Below, piece after piece: positions 32,239 to 43,111 of a DNA stretch of 64,000 nucleotides (position 1 is its first letter; every line of letters starts with the position of its first letter). This stretch comes from Desulfobulbaceae bacterium UBA2273 (lineage in GTDB: Bacteria; Desulfobacterota; Desulfobulbia; Desulfobulbales; Desulfurivibrionaceae). A program made the translations under genes and the position numbers. The notes beneath the pieces were generated by a model. That model did not search any database and was not told where the DNA came from. It saw nothing but the letters and a program-made list of their open reading frames with translations. Where the stretch lies: NCBI GenBank assembly GCA_002347095.1, contig DDWZ01000016.1:140442-204441 (forward strand), given 5' to 3'.

Positions 32239-33429
32239 ATGGCAAAAGAGAAATTTGAACGCAAGAAACCGCATGTAAATATTGGGACGATCGGCCACAT
32301 CGACCATGGCAAGACCACCCTGACCTCGGCCATTACCCGGGTATTGGCGACCAAGGGCTTCGCCAAGGCCACCGCGTTTGACCAGATCGACAAGGCTCCG
32401 GAAGAAAAGGAGCGTGGTATCACCATTGCGACCGCCCATGTGGAATACGAATCCAACAAGCGCCATTACGCCCACGTTGACTGCCCCGGGCATGCGGATT
32501 ACATCAAGAACATGATCACCGGTGCGGCGCAGATGGACGGCGCGATCCTGGTTGTTGCCGCCACGGACGGCCCCATGCCGCAGACCCGTGAGCACATCCT
32601 GCTTGCCCGTCAGGTAGGTGTTCCCTCGGTTGTGGTCTTCATGAACAAGTGCGACATGGTTGATGATCCCGAGCTCCTGGAGCTGGTGGATATGGAGCTG
32701 CGCGAGCTGCTCTCCAAATACAATTTCCCCGGCGACGACACCCCGATCATCCAGGGCAGCGCCTTGAAGGCTCTTGAGAATCCGGAAGACGAGGCTGCGG
32801 CCAAGTGCATCTGGGATCTGATGGATGCCTGCGACAGCTTTATTCCCGAGCCTGCCCGTGATATCGACAAGCCTTTCTTGATGCCGGTTGAGGACGTTTT
32901 CTCCATCTCCGGCCGTGGCACGGTAGCCACCGGTCGTATCGAGCGCGGTAAGGTGAAGGTTGGCGAGGAAATCGAGGTAATCGGTATCCGCGATACCGCC
33001 AAGACCACGGTCACCGGGGTCGAGATGTTCCGCAAGCTCCTTGATGAGGGCATGGCCGGCGATAACGTTGGCGTGCTGCTGCGCGGCTTGAAGCGTGAGG
33101 ATATCGAGCGCGGTCAGGTATTGGCCAAGCCGGGTTCCATTACCCCGCACACGAAGTTCATGGCCGAGGCCTACATCCTGTCCAAGGATGAGGGTGGCCG
33201 TCATACCCCGTTTTTCAACGGGTATCGCCCGCAGTTCTACTTCCGGACCACGGACGTGACCGGGGTTGTGAACCTGCAAGAGGGTGTAGAGATGGTAATG
33301 CCTGGAGACAACGTGACCATAGAAGCGAAGTTGATTACCCCGATCGCCATGGAAGAAGGTCTGCGTTTCGCAATTCGCGAAGGCGGCCGTACCGTGGGCG
33401 CCGGTGTTATCAATAAAATTATCGAATAA
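32239..33429 (+). CDS. tuf: Elongation factor Tu, copy 2
   Basis: Second EF-Tu gene in the str operon position (rpsL-rpsG-fusA-tuf). Its 396-residue product is identical to that of the copy at 15382. I count about 20 nucleotide differences, all silent, clustered mainly in the middle of the gene; the first about 270 bp are identical, as is the GAGGAAAGGAC before the start. This pattern points to ongoing gene conversion. Confidence 0.99.
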   Translation: MAKEKFERKKPHVNIGTIGHIDHGKTTLTSAITRVLATKGFAKATAFDQIDKAPEEKERGITIATAHVEYESNKRHYAHVDCPGHADYIKNMITGAAQMDGAILVVAATDGPMPQTREHILLARQVGVPSVVVFMNKCDMVDDPELLELVDMELRELLSKYNFPGDDTPIIQGSALKALENPEDEAAAKCIWDLMDACDSFIPEPARDIDKPFLMPVEDVFSISGRGTVATGRIERGKVKVGEEIEVIGIRDTAKTTVTGVEMFRKLLDEGMAGDNVGVLLRGLKREDIERGQVLAKPGSITPHTKFMAEAYILSKDEGGRHTPFFNGYRPQFYFRTTDVTGVVNLQEGVEMVMPGDNVTIEAKLITPIAMEEGLRFAIREGGRTVGAGVINKIIE

Positions 33430-33441
33430 GGTGGAGCGAGC

Positions 33442-33753
33442 ATGATTCAGACACAGAAAATACGCATCAGGCTTAAGGGGTACGACCATAAGCTTATCGA
33501 TCAATCCACTTCCGAGATTGTTGATACTGCTAAGCGTACTGGTGCAACTGTTGCTGGCCCGATTCCTCTGCCGACCACCATCAACAAGTTTTGTGTGTTG
33601 CGCTCTCCGCATGTGGATAAGAAATCCCGTGAGCAGTTTGAGATGCGCACCCACAGAAGGTTGCTGGACATTCTTGAGCCAACGCAGCAGACCATTGATG
33701 CGCTTATGAAACTCGAGCTTTCCGCTGGAGTTGACGTGGAAATCAAGCTTTAG
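33442..33753 (+). CDS. rpsJ: 30S ribosomal protein S10
   Basis: First gene of the S10 operon, only 12 bp after tuf2, so str and S10 are probably co-transcribed. The 103-residue protein has the conserved [14 protein letters not shown] and [20 protein letters not shown]10 (NusE) also takes part in antitermination with NusB. Confidence 0.98.
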   Translation: MIQTQKIRIRLKGYDHKLIDQSTSEIVDTAKRTGATVAGPIPLPTTINKFCVLRSPHVDKKSREQFEMRTHRRLLDILEPTQQTIDALMKLELSAGVDVEIKL

Positions 33754-33821
33754 GATTATGAAACGGTTGTGCCGGTCAACGGTACAGTTGATGTCAGAGA
33801 AGAAAAAAACAGGTAGGAACA

Positions 33822-34451
33822 ATGCCTAAAAAATTAGGATTACTGGGTAAGAAGATTGGCATGACCCGGATCTATTCCGAGGACGGCACTGCTGTCGCGG
33901 TAACGGTCATTGAAACTGGACCATGTGTGGTGCTTCAGAAAAAATCCGTTGCCAAGGAAGGGTACGATGCCATCCAGGTCGGGTTCGGCGCCAAGAGGGA
34001 ATCTCGTTTGAACAAGCCGGACGCCGGTCATGCTAAGGCTTCAGGAAAGGGCGGATTTTACCATATTAAAGAGTTCCGGATTGCGGATCCCAGCCAGTTT
34101 GAAGTGGGGCAGGCAATATTGGTTTCGGATCTTTTCAAGGTCGGCGACATCATTGATGTGAGCGGTGCCGTTAAAGGACGTGGTTTTCAGGGTGTTATCC
34201 GAAGACACGGCTTTAAGGGCGGCCCTTCCGGCCATGGTTCGATGTTTCATCGTGCTCCTGGCTCCATTGGTTGTAGCGCCTGGCCGAGCCGGGTTATTAA
34301 AGGGAAGAAGATGCCTGGGCATATGGGCACGAATATGGTCACCAAGAAAAGCGTGACCATTATGGATATCCGGCCTGAGCAAAATGTGCTTGTCGTCAAA
34401 GGCGGCGTGCCTGGTGCAAAGCAGGGTTTGTTGCATATTTATACAAAATAA
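33822..34451 (+). CDS. rplC: 50S ribosomal protein L3
   Basis: Early assembly protein near the peptidyl-transferase centre (209 residues). The long loop is intact (GFKGGPSGHGSMFHRAPGSIG). It is preceded by AGGTAGGAACA and lies between rpsJ and rplD. Confidence 0.98.
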   Translation: MPKKLGLLGKKIGMTRIYSEDGTAVAVTVIETGPCVVLQKKSVAKEGYDAIQVGFGAKRESRLNKPDAGHAKASGKGGFYHIKEFRIADPSQFEVGQAILVSDLFKVGDIIDVSGAVKGRGFQGVIRRHGFKGGPSGHGSMFHRAPGSIGCSAWPSRVIKGKKMPGHMGTNMVTKKSVTIMDIRPEQNVLVVKGGVPGAKQGLLHIYTK

Positions 34452-34493
34452 TGAGTCTTAGTTGCCTTAAGATTTATTTTGGGGGTGCCGGAA

Positions 34494-35117
34494 ATGGCAG
34501 TTACTGAAATATTCAATGTTGAAAATGTGAAAGTGGGCGATCTTGAGTTGAACGACAATCTGTTTGCCGTTCCAGTCAATCCCCATATCATTCATGAAAT
34601 TGTACGGATGCAGCGCGCTGCCCGCCGGGCTGGTACTGCCTGCACGAAAACACGGACCGAGGTCCGTGGCGGCGGCAAGAAGCCCTGGAAACAAAAAGGC
34701 ACCGGCCGTGCACGTTCCGGCACCAGAACTTCTCCCCTGTGGCGAGGTGGTGGTGTGGTTTTTGGCCCGAAGCCCCGCGATTATTCCTTCAAGCTTCCCA
34801 AGAAGGTTAAAAAGCTCGGTCTCCGCATGGCTTTGAGCTCACGCTTCGGTGATAAGCTCTTGTTGGTTCTTGATAATTTCAAAATTGAAGAAATCAAGAC
34901 CAAGAAATTTATCGGGGTCATGAACGCCCTGAAGATCGATAACGCCTTGATTGTAATTCCGGAGCGTGATGATCATCTCGAGCGTTCGTCCCGCAATGTT
35001 CAGGGCTTTAAGGTTATTCCGACGGCAGGGCTGAATGTCTATGACATTTTGCTCCATAAGCACATTGTCTTACTGCAGCCTTGTATTGGCCAGCTGGAAG
35101 AGAGGTTGTTGTCATGA
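34494..35117 (+). CDS. rplD: 50S ribosomal protein L4
   Basis: Lines the exit tunnel and in enterics represses the S10 operon. This 207-residue protein has the tunnel-loop motif GGGKKPWKQKGTGRARSGT. ATG 34494 has GGGGG upstream at 34481-34485. The stop overlaps the rplW start (ATGA). Confidence 0.97.
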   Translation: MAVTEIFNVENVKVGDLELNDNLFAVPVNPHIIHEIVRMQRAARRAGTACTKTRTEVRGGGKKPWKQKGTGRARSGTRTSPLWRGGGVVFGPKPRDYSFKLPKKVKKLGLRMALSSRFGDKLLLVLDNFKIEEIKTKKFIGVMNALKIDNALIVIPERDDHLERSSRNVQGFKVIPTAGLNVYDILLHKHIVLLQPCIGQLEERLLS

Positions 35118-35404
35118 AAGATATGTTCAGTATTATCAAAAAACCTTGCCTGACGGAAAAGGCCCTTGGTTTGCAGGAAATGCACAATCAGGTTGTTGTC
35201 AAGGTTGATCCCCGCGCCAATAAAATTGAGATCAAGGATGCTGTCGAAAAGCTCTTCAGCGTTAAGGTCGCCACGGTGCGGACCGCGAACATGCACGGCA
35301 AGAAAAAACGTGTTGGCAAGAATTTCGGACAGCAGTCAGACTGGAAAAAGGCCATTGTTACTCTTGAAGAAGGGAATAAGATCGATTTCCTTGAGAAGAT
35401 TTAA
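35114..35404 (+). CDS. rplW: 50S ribosomal protein L23
   Basis: Tunnel-exit protein that docks SRP and trigger factor. The 96-residue protein begins MKDMFSIIKKPCLTEKAL and carries KKKRVGKNFG. The ATG at 35114 overlaps the rplD stop by 4 bp, which fixes the start and implies coupling. Confidence 0.97.
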   Translation: MKDMFSIIKKPCLTEKALGLQEMHNQVVVKVDPRANKIEIKDAVEKLFSVKVATVRTANMHGKKKRVGKNFGQQSDWKKAIVTLEEGNKIDFLEKI

Positions 35405-35475
35405 GGGAAGTCTCGTCGGCAAGAGCTGTAATTTTTTGTTACGAATACGGAATTTAAATATTATCGGGGTTTGAA

Positions 35476-36297
35476 ATGGCATTAAAGACCTATAAACCTA
35501 CATCACCGGGCAGAAGAACACTTGTTACAGTTGTCAATCCCGAGTTGTCAAAGGATAAACCGCAGAAATCGTTGGTTCGCCCCATCAGCAAGACCGGGGG
35601 ACGGAACAACAATGGGCGCATTACATCCAGGCATATTGGTGGGGGTCATAAGCGGAAATATCGTTTGATCGACTTTAAACGGGAAAAGATGGATATCCCT
35701 GCAAAAGTCGCTGCTATAGAATACGACCCGAATCGTTCGGCGAATTTGGCCCTGCTGAACTACGTGGATGGCGAAAAACGCTATATCCTTTCTCCTCTGG
35801 GAATCAAGATTGGAGATACCGTTGTCGCGGGTGAGGCTGTTGATATTAAGCCAGGCAACTGTTTGCCCATGGGCAACATGCCGCTCGGCAGCATCATTCA
35901 TAATCTCGAGATGAAAATCGGCAAGGGTGCGCAACTCGTGAGAAGCGCTGGTGTCTCCGCGCAGCTTATGGCCAAGGAAGGCGAGTATGTTACGGTGAAA
36001 TTGCCTTCGGGCGAGGTTCGCAAATTTCACCGGAAATGTCGGGCCTGTATTGGTCAGGTAGGCAACAATGAACACGAGAGCCAGAAGCTCGGCAAAGCTG
36101 GACGGAGTCGTTGGAAAGGAAACCGTCCCAAGGTTCGTGGTGTTGCCATGAACCCGCTTGATCATCCAATGGGTGGTGGTGAGGGTAAAAGCTCTGGTGG
36201 TCGCCATCCTTGTACCCCGTGGGGTGTTCCCACCAAGGGTTATAAAACACGCGGCAAGAAGTCATCCGATAAATTTATCGTTAAGAAAAGATCATAA
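35476..36297 (+). CDS. rplB: 50S ribosomal protein L2
   Basis: Core 23S-binding protein required for peptidyl-transferase assembly. The 273-residue protein has the central RNA-binding segment and the C-terminal motif ([20 protein letters not shown]) with the conserved histidine. Confidence 0.98.
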   Translation: MALKTYKPTSPGRRTLVTVVNPELSKDKPQKSLVRPISKTGGRNNNGRITSRHIGGGHKRKYRLIDFKREKMDIPAKVAAIEYDPNRSANLALLNYVDGEKRYILSPLGIKIGDTVVAGEAVDIKPGNCLPMGNMPLGSIIHNLEMKIGKGAQLVRSAGVSAQLMAKEGEYVTVKLPSGEVRKFHRKCRACIGQVGNNEHESQKLGKAGRSRWKGNRPKVRGVAMNPLDHPMGGGEGKSSGGRHPCTPWGVPTKGYKTRGKKSSDKFIVKKRS

Positions 36298-36312
36298 TTA
36301 GGGGGTATACAA

Positions 36313-36588
36313 GTGGGACGTTCAGTTAAAAAAGGTCCATTTGTAGATGACCATTTGATGTCAAAGGTCATGAAGGCCAAGGATGAAGGCTCCAGGAAGG
36401 TTATCCAGACCTGGTCCAGACGTTCTGATGTAATTCCGGAAATGGTTGGGCTCACTTTTGCCGTGCACAACGGCAAAAAGTTCATCCCGGTTTTTGTGAC
36501 GGAAAACATGGTAGGACATAAGCTTGGTGAGTTTTCGCCGACTCGTACCTACTACGGTCACGCAGCGGACAAGAAGAAAAAGAAATAA
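36313..36588 (+). CDS. rpsS: 30S ribosomal protein S19
   Basis: 30S head protein of 91 residues with [14 protein letters not shown] and [16 protein letters not shown]. The start is GTG at 36313, preceded by GGGGGTATACAA; universal conservation of the N-terminus supports it. Confidence 0.97.
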   Translation: MGRSVKKGPFVDDHLMSKVMKAKDEGSRKVIQTWSRRSDVIPEMVGLTFAVHNGKKFIPVFVTENMVGHKLGEFSPTRTYYGHAADKKKKK

Positions 36589-36637
36589 AAGCTGCTAAAC
36601 CGCACACGGTCTTCAGGTAAAGAAAGGAGTTCATTCG

Positions 36638-36970
36638 ATGGAAGCAAAAGCGCTTGCTCGTTATATAAGGATTTCACCGCAAAAAGCCAGGCTCGTTGCC
36701 GATCTGGTCCGCGGAAAAAGTGTTGATCATGCCATTAACGCACTGCGGTTTTTGCCTAAAAAAGGCGCCCGGTTGCTGAAAAAAGTTATTGAGTCAGCAG
36801 TGGCCAATGCCAGCCAGAATGAGAGTATCGACGTGGATACCCTCTATGTGAAGTCTATTTTTATAGACGGCGGGCCGATGCTGAAAAGAATCATGCCGCG
36901 TGCCCAAGGGCGGGCGAACAGAATTCTGAAAAGAACGAGCCACATCACTGTTGTTTTGGATGAGCAATAA
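36638..36970 (+). CDS. rplV: 50S ribosomal protein L22
   Basis: Tunnel-wall protein of 110 residues with the beta-hairpin region [26 protein letters not shown] precedes the ATG. Confidence 0.97.
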   Translation: MEAKALARYIRISPQKARLVADLVRGKSVDHAINALRFLPKKGARLLKKVIESAVANASQNESIDVDTLYVKSIFIDGGPMLKRIMPRAQGRANRILKRTSHITVVLDEQ

Positions 36971-37039
36971 CAGAATACAGAAGTAATAGGGTATTCATCA
37001 GTACTTTGATTTGCATTTCAATGAGAATGGAGGAAGGTT

Positions 37040-37687
37040 TTGGGCCAGAAAGTTAATCCGATAGGTTTACGACTGAATATTATACGTACCTGGGACTCCA
37101 TCTGGTACGCCGACAAGGATTATGCCAAAAAATTTCTTGAGGATCAGAGCCTGAGGAAATTTCTAAAAAAGCGGCTCTATCATGCTGGCATTTCCAAAAT
37201 TCAGATAGCCAGAACCGGCGATAAGCTCCGGATTAAGCTCCATACCGCCCGTCCAGGCATTGTTATCGGCAAAAAAGGGACAGAGATCGAGGTTCTGAAG
37301 GCTGAAATTGACAAATTGACCGGCAAGGAGTGCGTTCTTGATATTCAGGAGGTTCGTCGTCCTGAGGCAGATGCGCAACTGGTGGCGGAGAACATTGCTT
37401 TGCAGCTTGAAAGACGGGTAGCCTTCCGGCGCGCCATGAAGAAGTCAGTAAATATGGCCTTGAAGTTCGGCGCCAAAGGTGTTAAAATCGCGTGTTCAGG
37501 ACGGCTGGGTGGTGCGGAAATAGCTCGTCAGGAATGGGTGCGCGAGGGTCGAGTCCCCCTGCATACTCTTCGTGCTGATGTGGATTATGGTATTGCCGAG
37601 GCGAATACTACCTATGGCAAGATCGGCGTTAAGGTCTGGATCTTCAAGGGTGAAGTTCTGAGTGCTGCCGACCAGATTGCCGAATAA
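37040..37687 (+). CDS. rpsC: 30S ribosomal protein S3
   Basis: mRNA-entry protein of 215 residues with the KH motif ([13 protein letters not shown]). The start is TTG at 37040 after GGAGGAAGGTT; the universal N-terminus ([13 protein letters not shown]) begins exactly there, so TTG is well supported. Confidence 0.97.
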   Translation: MGQKVNPIGLRLNIIRTWDSIWYADKDYAKKFLEDQSLRKFLKKRLYHAGISKIQIARTGDKLRIKLHTARPGIVIGKKGTEIEVLKAEIDKLTGKECVLDIQEVRRPEADAQLVAENIALQLERRVAFRRAMKKSVNMALKFGAKGVKIACSGRLGGAEIARQEWVREGRVPLHTLRADVDYGIAEANTTYGKIGVKVWIFKGEVLSAADQIAE

Positions 37688-37741
37688 CTCGTTATCGGGT
37701 GAAACGGCTTTAAATAAGTCAGTCACAGATAGGATATACCG

Positions 37742-38158
37742 ATGTTAAGTCCAAAAAAAGTAAAACATAGAAAGATGTTTAAGGGCCGCCTGACTGGCGC
37801 AGCGTATCGCGGGTCTGGATTTTCTTTCGGTGAATATGCCCTAAAGGCTGTCGGCTGTGGCAAAATGACCGCCCAGCAGATTGAGGCGGCTCGTATTGCA
37901 ATCAATAGAAAGATTAAGAGAACCGGACAACTGTGGATCCGGATTTTTCCGGATAAGCCCATTACCAAGAAGCCTGCTGAAACCCGGATGGGAAAAGGCA
38001 AGGGTAATCCGGAATATTGGGTCGCCCAGGTAAAGCCGGGCCGCATACTGTATGAACTGGCCGGGGTTGATGATGATTTGGCCAGGGAGGCGTTGCAGTT
38101 GGCCGCCAATAAGTTGCCTTTCCCGACTAAAGTAATTTATGTGGGGGAAACCTTATGA
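37742..38158 (+). CDS. rplP: 50S ribosomal protein L16
   Basis: A-site tRNA-contacting protein of 138 residues with [15 protein letters not shown] and the conserved [14 protein letters not shown]. The last four bases (ATGA) overlap the rpmC start. Confidence 0.97.
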   Translation: MLSPKKVKHRKMFKGRLTGAAYRGSGFSFGEYALKAVGCGKMTAQQIEAARIAINRKIKRTGQLWIRIFPDKPITKKPAETRMGKGKGNPEYWVAQVKPGRILYELAGVDDDLAREALQLAANKLPFPTKVIYVGETL

Positions 38159-38343
38159 AAATGAAAGATATACGCGAGCTTGGAAAAGATGAGCTTGTTG
38201 CCAAGGTTCGGGAATTGTCGGAGGAGCATTTCAGGCTGAAGTTCCAGCACGGCATTCGTCCCTTGGAAAATACGGCAAAATTGCGGCAGTTGCGTAAAGA
38301 GATTGCCCGGATGCAAACCGCTCTTACTGCGCATACCGCGTAA
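38155..38343 (+). CDS. rpmC: 50S ribosomal protein L29
   Basis: Small helical protein of 62 residues near the tunnel exit, with [17 protein letters not shown] and an [12 protein letters not shown] helix. The start overlaps the rplP stop. Confidence 0.97.
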   Translation: MKMKDIRELGKDELVAKVRELSEEHFRLKFQHGIRPLENTAKLRQLRKEIARMQTALTAHTA

Positions 38344-38425
38344 CGTATAGCTGGTTTCTGGCCAAGATTACTGGTGGTTTTTAGTGCTTGCGCCAATCGA
38401 TAACGCTATTTGGTAGGATACTTTC

Positions 38426-38686
38426 ATGGTTGATGGAAAATCGAATAAGAAGACTCGGGTTGGTTTCGTAGTCAGCACCAAGATGGACAAAAGTGCTATT
38501 GTTCAGACCGAGCGCCTTGTCCCGCATAAACTGTATGGGAAGTTCATGCGCCAGCATAATAAATGCATGGTCCACGACCCGGAAAACAGTTGCAGCGTTG
38601 GTGACAGGGTTTTGATAGAAGAGTGCCGTCCGTTGAGCAAGAATAAACGGTGGCGGATTATGGAAGTCATCGAGAAAGCCGTATAA
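38426..38686 (+). CDS. rpsQ: 30S ribosomal protein S17
   Basis: 16S rRNA-binding OB-fold protein of 86 residues with TRVGFVVSTKMDKSAIV and a C-terminal RPLSKNKRWRIMEV. It lies 82 bp after rpmC, a longer gap than others in the operon. Confidence 0.97.
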   Translation: MVDGKSNKKTRVGFVVSTKMDKSAIVQTERLVPHKLYGKFMRQHNKCMVHDPENSCSVGDRVLIEECRPLSKNKRWRIMEVIEKAV

Positions 38687-38760
38687 TCTGCGGTTTTTGA
38701 TAACTAAGTTCCCGGCAGCTTGCTTGGGTACTTCTAAAGTGTTCTGCGGTTGGTGAAGAA

Positions 38761-39129
38761 ATGATACAAACAGAAACCGTACTTAATGTAGCAGATAATT
38801 CAGGCGCCAAAAAGGTTCTTTGCATAAGAGTCTTGGGCGGAACAAGGCGTCGGTATGCCTCTGTTGGTGATGTTATTGTTGTCACCGTTAAAGAAGCAAT
38901 TCCCAACGCCAAGGTGAAGAAGGGTGATGTTCTCCGGGCTGTTGTGGTCAGGACCGTCAAAGAGATTCGTCGCACGGACGACACCATCGTCCGGTTTGAT
39001 GATAATTCAGCCGTGTTGCTTGCAAATTCCGGGGAGCCGATTGGAAGCCGTATTTTCGGTCCGGTTGCCAGGGAGTTGCGGCCGAAGGGGTATATGAAAA
39101 TTATATCGTTGGCCCCTGAAGTTCTGTAA
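38761..39129 (+). CDS. rplN: 50S ribosomal protein L14
   Basis: Intersubunit-face protein of 122 residues with the hallmark start ([18 protein letters not shown]) and [13 protein letters not shown]. Confidence 0.98.
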   Translation: MIQTETVLNVADNSGAKKVLCIRVLGGTRRRYASVGDVIVVTVKEAIPNAKVKKGDVLRAVVVRTVKEIRRTDDTIVRFDDNSAVLLANSGEPIGSRIFGPVARELRPKGYMKIISLAPEVL

Positions 39130-39204
39130 CCGAGGTTAAAACGAAGAGCTGGATGTTCAAAGAGAGTTCCCGCCCACATCTTGGGTGGTTGAGAGGCTGA
39201 AGGT

Positions 39205-39537
39205 ATGAGAGCAAAAACACATCTGAAAATTAATGATCAGGTTGAGGTGATCGCCGGTAAGGACAAAGGTCGTGTCGGCAAGGTCATCAAGGTCAACGCC
39301 ACCGATGGTAAAGCCATTGTTGAAAAGATCAACATGATAAAGCGGCACACGAAGCCCAGTCAAATGAACCAGCAGGGCGGGATCATTGAGAAGGAAGCGG
39401 CTCTTGATGCTTCCAATCTGATGGTGATCTGTCCTAAATGTTCCAAGACTTCACGTGTAGGCAAAAAAATACTGGAAGATGGATCTAAGGTTCGCATTTG
39501 CAAGAAATGTAATGAATCTTTAGAGGCGAAAGCCTAA
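39205..39537 (+). CDS. rplX: 50S ribosomal protein L24
   Basis: Assembly-initiator protein of 110 residues with the KOW motif ([17 protein letters not shown]). The C-terminal part has two CxxC pairs ([11 protein letters not shown] and CKKC), suggesting a zinc site. Confidence 0.97.
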   Translation: MRAKTHLKINDQVEVIAGKDKGRVGKVIKVNATDGKAIVEKINMIKRHTKPSQMNQQGGIIEKEAALDASNLMVICPKCSKTSRVGKKILEDGSKVRICKKCNESLEAKA

Positions 39538-39566
39538 TAGGTCCTGATTTTTTTTTGGAGGCAAGA

Positions 39567-40106
39567 ATGGCTGGGGTAAAAGAGATATATCAGGGCGAGT
39601 GTGTCCCGCAGCTCATGAAGGAATTCGGCTATCAGAACATCATGCGGGTGCCGAAGATAACCAAGATCGTGTTGAACATGGGCTTGGGAGAAGCGGTGCA
39701 GAACCCGAAGATCATCGACAGTGCGGTACAGGAGCTGACTTTGATTGCTGGGCAGAAGGCCGTTGTTACCAAGGCCAAGAAGTCCATCGCCGGTTTTAAG
39801 TTGCGTGCCGGGGTGCCCATTGGTTGCAGGGTCACGCTTCGCGGCGACCGGATGTATGATTTTTTTGCCAAGCTGGTGCATATTGCCTTGCCGCGGGTCC
39901 GTGACTTCCGCGGGTTATCCATGAAGGCCTTTGATGGGCGTGGGAATTATGCCATGGGCATCAAGGAGCATATTATTTTCCCTGAGATTGATTACGACAA
40001 AATCGACAAGATCAAGGGACTCAATATTGCGATTACTACGACCGCCGAGACAGATGATGAAGGCCGGTTTCTTTTGAAAGCAATGGGAATGCCCTTTAGG
40101 AAATAG
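39567..40106 (+). CDS. rplE: 50S ribosomal protein L5
   Basis: 5S rRNA-binding protein of 179 residues with [11 protein letters not shown] and AIKKS-type region ([15 protein letters not shown]). ATG 39567 follows TTGGAGGCAAGA; the frame opens at 39555 but the ribosome-binding site lies inside that extension. Confidence 0.96.
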   Translation: MAGVKEIYQGECVPQLMKEFGYQNIMRVPKITKIVLNMGLGEAVQNPKIIDSAVQELTLIAGQKAVVTKAKKSIAGFKLRAGVPIGCRVTLRGDRMYDFFAKLVHIALPRVRDFRGLSMKAFDGRGNYAMGIKEHIIFPEIDYDKIDKIKGLNIAITTTAETDDEGRFLLKAMGMPFRK

Positions 40107-40127
40107 CACAGGGTAAGGAGGAAGAAG

Positions 40128-40313
40128 TTGGCTAAAAAGTCTTTGATAGCAAAGTGCAAGCGGACGCCGAAGTTTCCAGTGAGGGCATATAACCGTTGCG
40201 GTTTATGCGGCCGGTCGAAAGCTGTTTATAGAAAATTCGGCGTCTGCCGTATCTGTTTCCGTAATTTGGCTAATCGTGGTGAAATTACCGGTGTTACCAA
40301 GTCAAGTTGGTAA
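40128..40313 (+). CDS. rpsN: 30S ribosomal protein S14, zinc-binding type Z
   Basis: The 61-residue protein has C24/C27 and C40/C43 ([20 protein letters not shown]), the short zinc form of S14. The start is TTG at 40128 after AAGGAGGAAGAAG; the conserved MAKKSLIAK begins there. Confidence 0.97.
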   Translation: MAKKSLIAKCKRTPKFPVRAYNRCGLCGRSKAVYRKFGVCRICFRNLANRGEITGVTKSSW

Positions 40314-40383
40314 TAGTGTTGATTGTACTCGCCGTAGATATGTTAACTGTTTGTTTTAAAAATCATCATAGGGAGCAAGGACT

Positions 40384-40782
40384 ATGTCCATGACTGACCC
40401 CCTGGCTGATATGCTGACCAGGATAAGAAATGCCGGTATGGTCAAGTTTGAGACTGTGGAAATGCCGCTTTCGAAAGTGAAAACCGGTGTTGCTGCGATC
40501 CTGAAGAAGGAAGGCTTTATCAATGACTATCAAGTCCTTGATACGGACACGCAAGGTGTTTTGCGTATTGAAATGAAATACGACCAGAACAATGAGCGGA
40601 TTATCACCAACCTGAAGCGGGTCAGCAAGCCTGGTCGCCGTATCTATGTGAAGCACGACCAGATCCCCAAGGTAATGAGTGGCCTTGGTATCGCGATTAT
40701 CTCGACCTCCAAGGGGATATTCACAGATAAAGAGGCCCGGGCCATGAAGATTGGCGGCGAGCTTCTCTGTGAAGTTTGGTAA
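40384..40782 (+). CDS. rpsH: 30S ribosomal protein S8
   Basis: Central 16S rRNA binder and, in enterics, repressor of the spc operon. It has 132 residues with [14 protein letters not shown] and [18 protein letters not shown]. Two ATGs (40384 and 40390) follow the GGGAGCAAGGA site; the first is taken. Confidence 0.97.
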   Translation: MSMTDPLADMLTRIRNAGMVKFETVEMPLSKVKTGVAAILKKEGFINDYQVLDTDTQGVLRIEMKYDQNNERIITNLKRVSKPGRRIYVKHDQIPKVMSGLGIAIISTSKGIFTDKEARAMKIGGELLCEVW

Positions 40783-40836
40783 GTCGAATTTGTAATTGCT
40801 AACTATTGAGTATTACGTAACAAGTGGAGAATCGCC

Positions 40837-41379
40837 ATGTCTAGGATTGGCAATCAACCTATCCCTGTCCCTAAAGGGGTTAAGCTTGATATAAATGGAA
40901 CATACGTTAAAGTCGCCGGGCCCAAAGGTACGCTGGAACGGACTATCCGCCCCGAGATTGCTTTGCAGGCAGAAGGGGACAACCTGATCGTTGTCCGTAA
41001 GGATAATAGCAAACGGACCAGGGCCTTTTCCGGACTCACTCGTACCTTGGTCAACAACATGATTGTTGGCGTGGACAAGGGTTTTCAGAAAAAATTAGCC
41101 ATCGAAGGCGTTGGTTACCGGGCCGAGGTTAAAGGCTCTGTTTTAAACCTGAGCGTGGGCTATTCAAATCCGGTTGAGTTTGATCTTCCTAAAGGTGTTT
41201 CTGCTGAAGTTGATAAAGCAAATAATGTCACCTTGGATTGTATTGATAAAGAGTTGCTGGGTGAAACTGCCGCTAAAATCCGTGCTGTGCGTCCGCCTGA
41301 GCCTTATAAGGGCAAGGGAATTCGTTACGCAGATGAATATATAGCCCGGAAAGCTGGTAAGTCTGCTTCCAAAAAGTAG
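40837..41379 (+). CDS. rplF: 50S ribosomal protein L6
   Basis: Sarcin-ricin-loop neighbour of 180 residues with SRIGNQPIPVPKGVKLD and PEPYKGKGIRYADEYI. GTGGAG precedes the ATG. Confidence 0.98.
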   Translation: MSRIGNQPIPVPKGVKLDINGTYVKVAGPKGTLERTIRPEIALQAEGDNLIVVRKDNSKRTRAFSGLTRTLVNNMIVGVDKGFQKKLAIEGVGYRAEVKGSVLNLSVGYSNPVEFDLPKGVSAEVDKANNVTLDCIDKELLGETAAKIRAVRPPEPYKGKGIRYADEYIARKAGKSASKK

Positions 41380-41436
41380 AAATGACGCCTAGGCTTTTCG
41401 CGGGTTGCAAGAGATAAATATTTATAAGGCAAAACA

Positions 41437-41802
41437 ATGGGTAAGATAAATCCGAAAGAAAGTGCTCGTATCAAGCGGGTTAAGCGGATCAGGAAGAATA
41501 TTGTCGGGACTCCTGAGAGACCTCGTTTGCGTGTTTTTAAAAGCGCAAAACATATCTATTGCCAGATTATAGACGATGTTGCCGGCAACACCTTGGCTGC
41601 CATGTCCACTGTTGATAAGGGGATGATTGCCGCCGATATCAAGGGCAAGTCTGAGAAAGCGCGTCAGGTAGGGTTGAAAATTGCCGAACTTGCCAAAGGC
41701 AAAGGGATCGAAAAGGTGGTTTTCGACAGAGGCGGATACATCTATCATGGCCGGGTCAAGGCTCTGTCTGAAGGCGCCCGCGAAGGCGGTCTTGATTTCT
41801 AG
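41437..41802 (+). CDS. rplR: 50S ribosomal protein L18
   Basis: 5S rRNA-binding protein of 121 residues with [20 protein letters not shown] and [20 protein letters not shown]. Confidence 0.98.
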   Translation: MGKINPKESARIKRVKRIRKNIVGTPERPRLRVFKSAKHIYCQIIDDVAGNTLAAMSTVDKGMIAADIKGKSEKARQVGLKIAELAKGKGIEKVVFDRGGYIYHGRVKALSEGAREGGLDF

Positions 41803-41865
41803 TTAACTGTACGAAGAAAAATTATTATCCCTGTGAAAAATTCCAAAGCAATTTGGGGGTGAACC

Positions 41866-42375
41866 TTGTCAGATTTTAATAAGAACACGAGCGGCGATGA
41901 CCAGTTTATTGAAAAGATTGTTCATATCAATAGAACTGCGAAGGTAGTGAAAGGTGGACGTCGTTTCAGCTTCAGCGCCATCGTTGTTGTGGGTGATGGA
42001 AAAGGAAAGGTCGGTTGCGGTCTTGGTAAAGCCAATCAGGTGCCTGAGGCGATCAGGAAAGGCGTTGAGCAGGCGCGTAAGGATATGAAGCGTGTTTCCA
42101 TCACCGACCTGAGCATTCCGCATGAGGTTTACGGGAAATTCGGCGCAGGGAATGTAATGTTGAAACCCGCAGTTGAGGGTACCGGGGTTATTGCCGGTGG
42201 TGCTGTTCGCGCCGTGCTGGAAGCGGCCGGGGTGCATAACATACTGACCAAGTGTATCGGCTCGCATAACCCCCATAATCTGGTTAAGGCCACCATGGAC
42301 GGTTTGCATCGGCTCCGGACTCCTCAGCAGATCGCAACGAGTCGTGGGAAATCCGTCGAGGAAATTTCTGCCTGA
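41866..42375 (+). CDS. rpsE: 30S ribosomal protein S5
   Basis: Decoding-fidelity protein of 169 residues with the double-stranded RNA-binding motif ([20 protein letters not shown]) and [16 protein letters not shown]. The start is TTG at 41866 after GGGGGTGAACC; no nearer ATG is in frame. Confidence 0.96.
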   Translation: MSDFNKNTSGDDQFIEKIVHINRTAKVVKGGRRFSFSAIVVVGDGKGKVGCGLGKANQVPEAIRKGVEQARKDMKRVSITDLSIPHEVYGKFGAGNVMLKPAVEGTGVIAGGAVRAVLEAAGVHNILTKCIGSHNPHNLVKATMDGLHRLRTPQQIATSRGKSVEEISA

Positions 42376-42483
42376 ACTGTTTCTTACGCCCCCCGGGAAT
42401 GTCATTGTCCGGGACGGATCGAGCCAGCGGTAATTGTGTGCTGAAAACAGCATGACTTTAATGAAGAGCGAATAGGTATCTAT

Positions 42484-42663
42484 ATGGCAAATCAGCTCAA
42501 AGTGACCCTGAAAAAAAGCAAGATCGGGAGCACTGAAAAAATACGTGCGACGTTGATCGGCCTGGGGCTGACCAAGATGAATAAAACTGTAATCCGGCAG
42601 GACACCCCTGAGATTCGGGGGATGATCAAAAAAGTCGAACATCTGGTTGAGGTGGAGGATTAA
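42484..42663 (+). CDS. rpmD: 50S ribosomal protein L30
   Basis: This 59-residue protein begins [17 protein letters not shown] and carries the L30 signature ([17 protein letters not shown]). It lies between rpsE and rplO as in all spc operons; the next gene starts 3 bp after its stop. Confidence 0.96.
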   Translation: MANQLKVTLKKSKIGSTEKIRATLIGLGLTKMNKTVIRQDTPEIRGMIKKVEHLVEVED

Positions 42664-42666
42664 TTT

Positions 42667-43107
42667 ATGTTGACGTTAAGCAATTTGTCGCCGCAGCCAG
42701 GTTCAAGAAAGCCGAGAAAAAGAGTGGGCCGGGGTCTTGGTTCCGGTCATGGTAAGACAGCAACCCGTGGGCATAAAGGCCATAAGGCCCGCTCCGGCGG
42801 CGGCATCAAGCTGGGATTCGAAGGCGGTCAGATGCCTCTCCAGCGCCGGTTGCCCAAGCGCGGCTTTAACAATATCTTCAAGAAAGTCTACGCCATAGTG
42901 AATGTGCAGGATCTTGAGCGGTTTGCCGCCGACACCCGGATTGATCGAGAGGCCCTGATTGCTGCCGGCCTTGTTTCCAAGAGTGATGATCTCGTGAAAG
43001 TCCTCGGAAACGGCGAATTGAAGCATGCTCTTACCCTTGCCGTCGATAAGGTGAGCGGATCTGCGCGTCAGAAGATTGAAGCAGTTGGCGGAAGGATTGA
43101 GGAATAA
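42667..43107 (+). CDS. rplO: 50S ribosomal protein L15
   Basis: Late assembly protein of 146 residues with the basic, glycine-rich N-terminal arm ([19 protein letters not shown]) and LPKRGFNN. Its stop is 4 bp before secY. Confidence 0.98.
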   Translation: MLTLSNLSPQPGSRKPRKRVGRGLGSGHGKTATRGHKGHKARSGGGIKLGFEGGQMPLQRRLPKRGFNNIFKKVYAIVNVQDLERFAADTRIDREALIAAGLVSKSDDLVKVLGNGELKHALTLAVDKVSGSARQKIEAVGGRIEE

Positions 43108-43111
43108 CTAG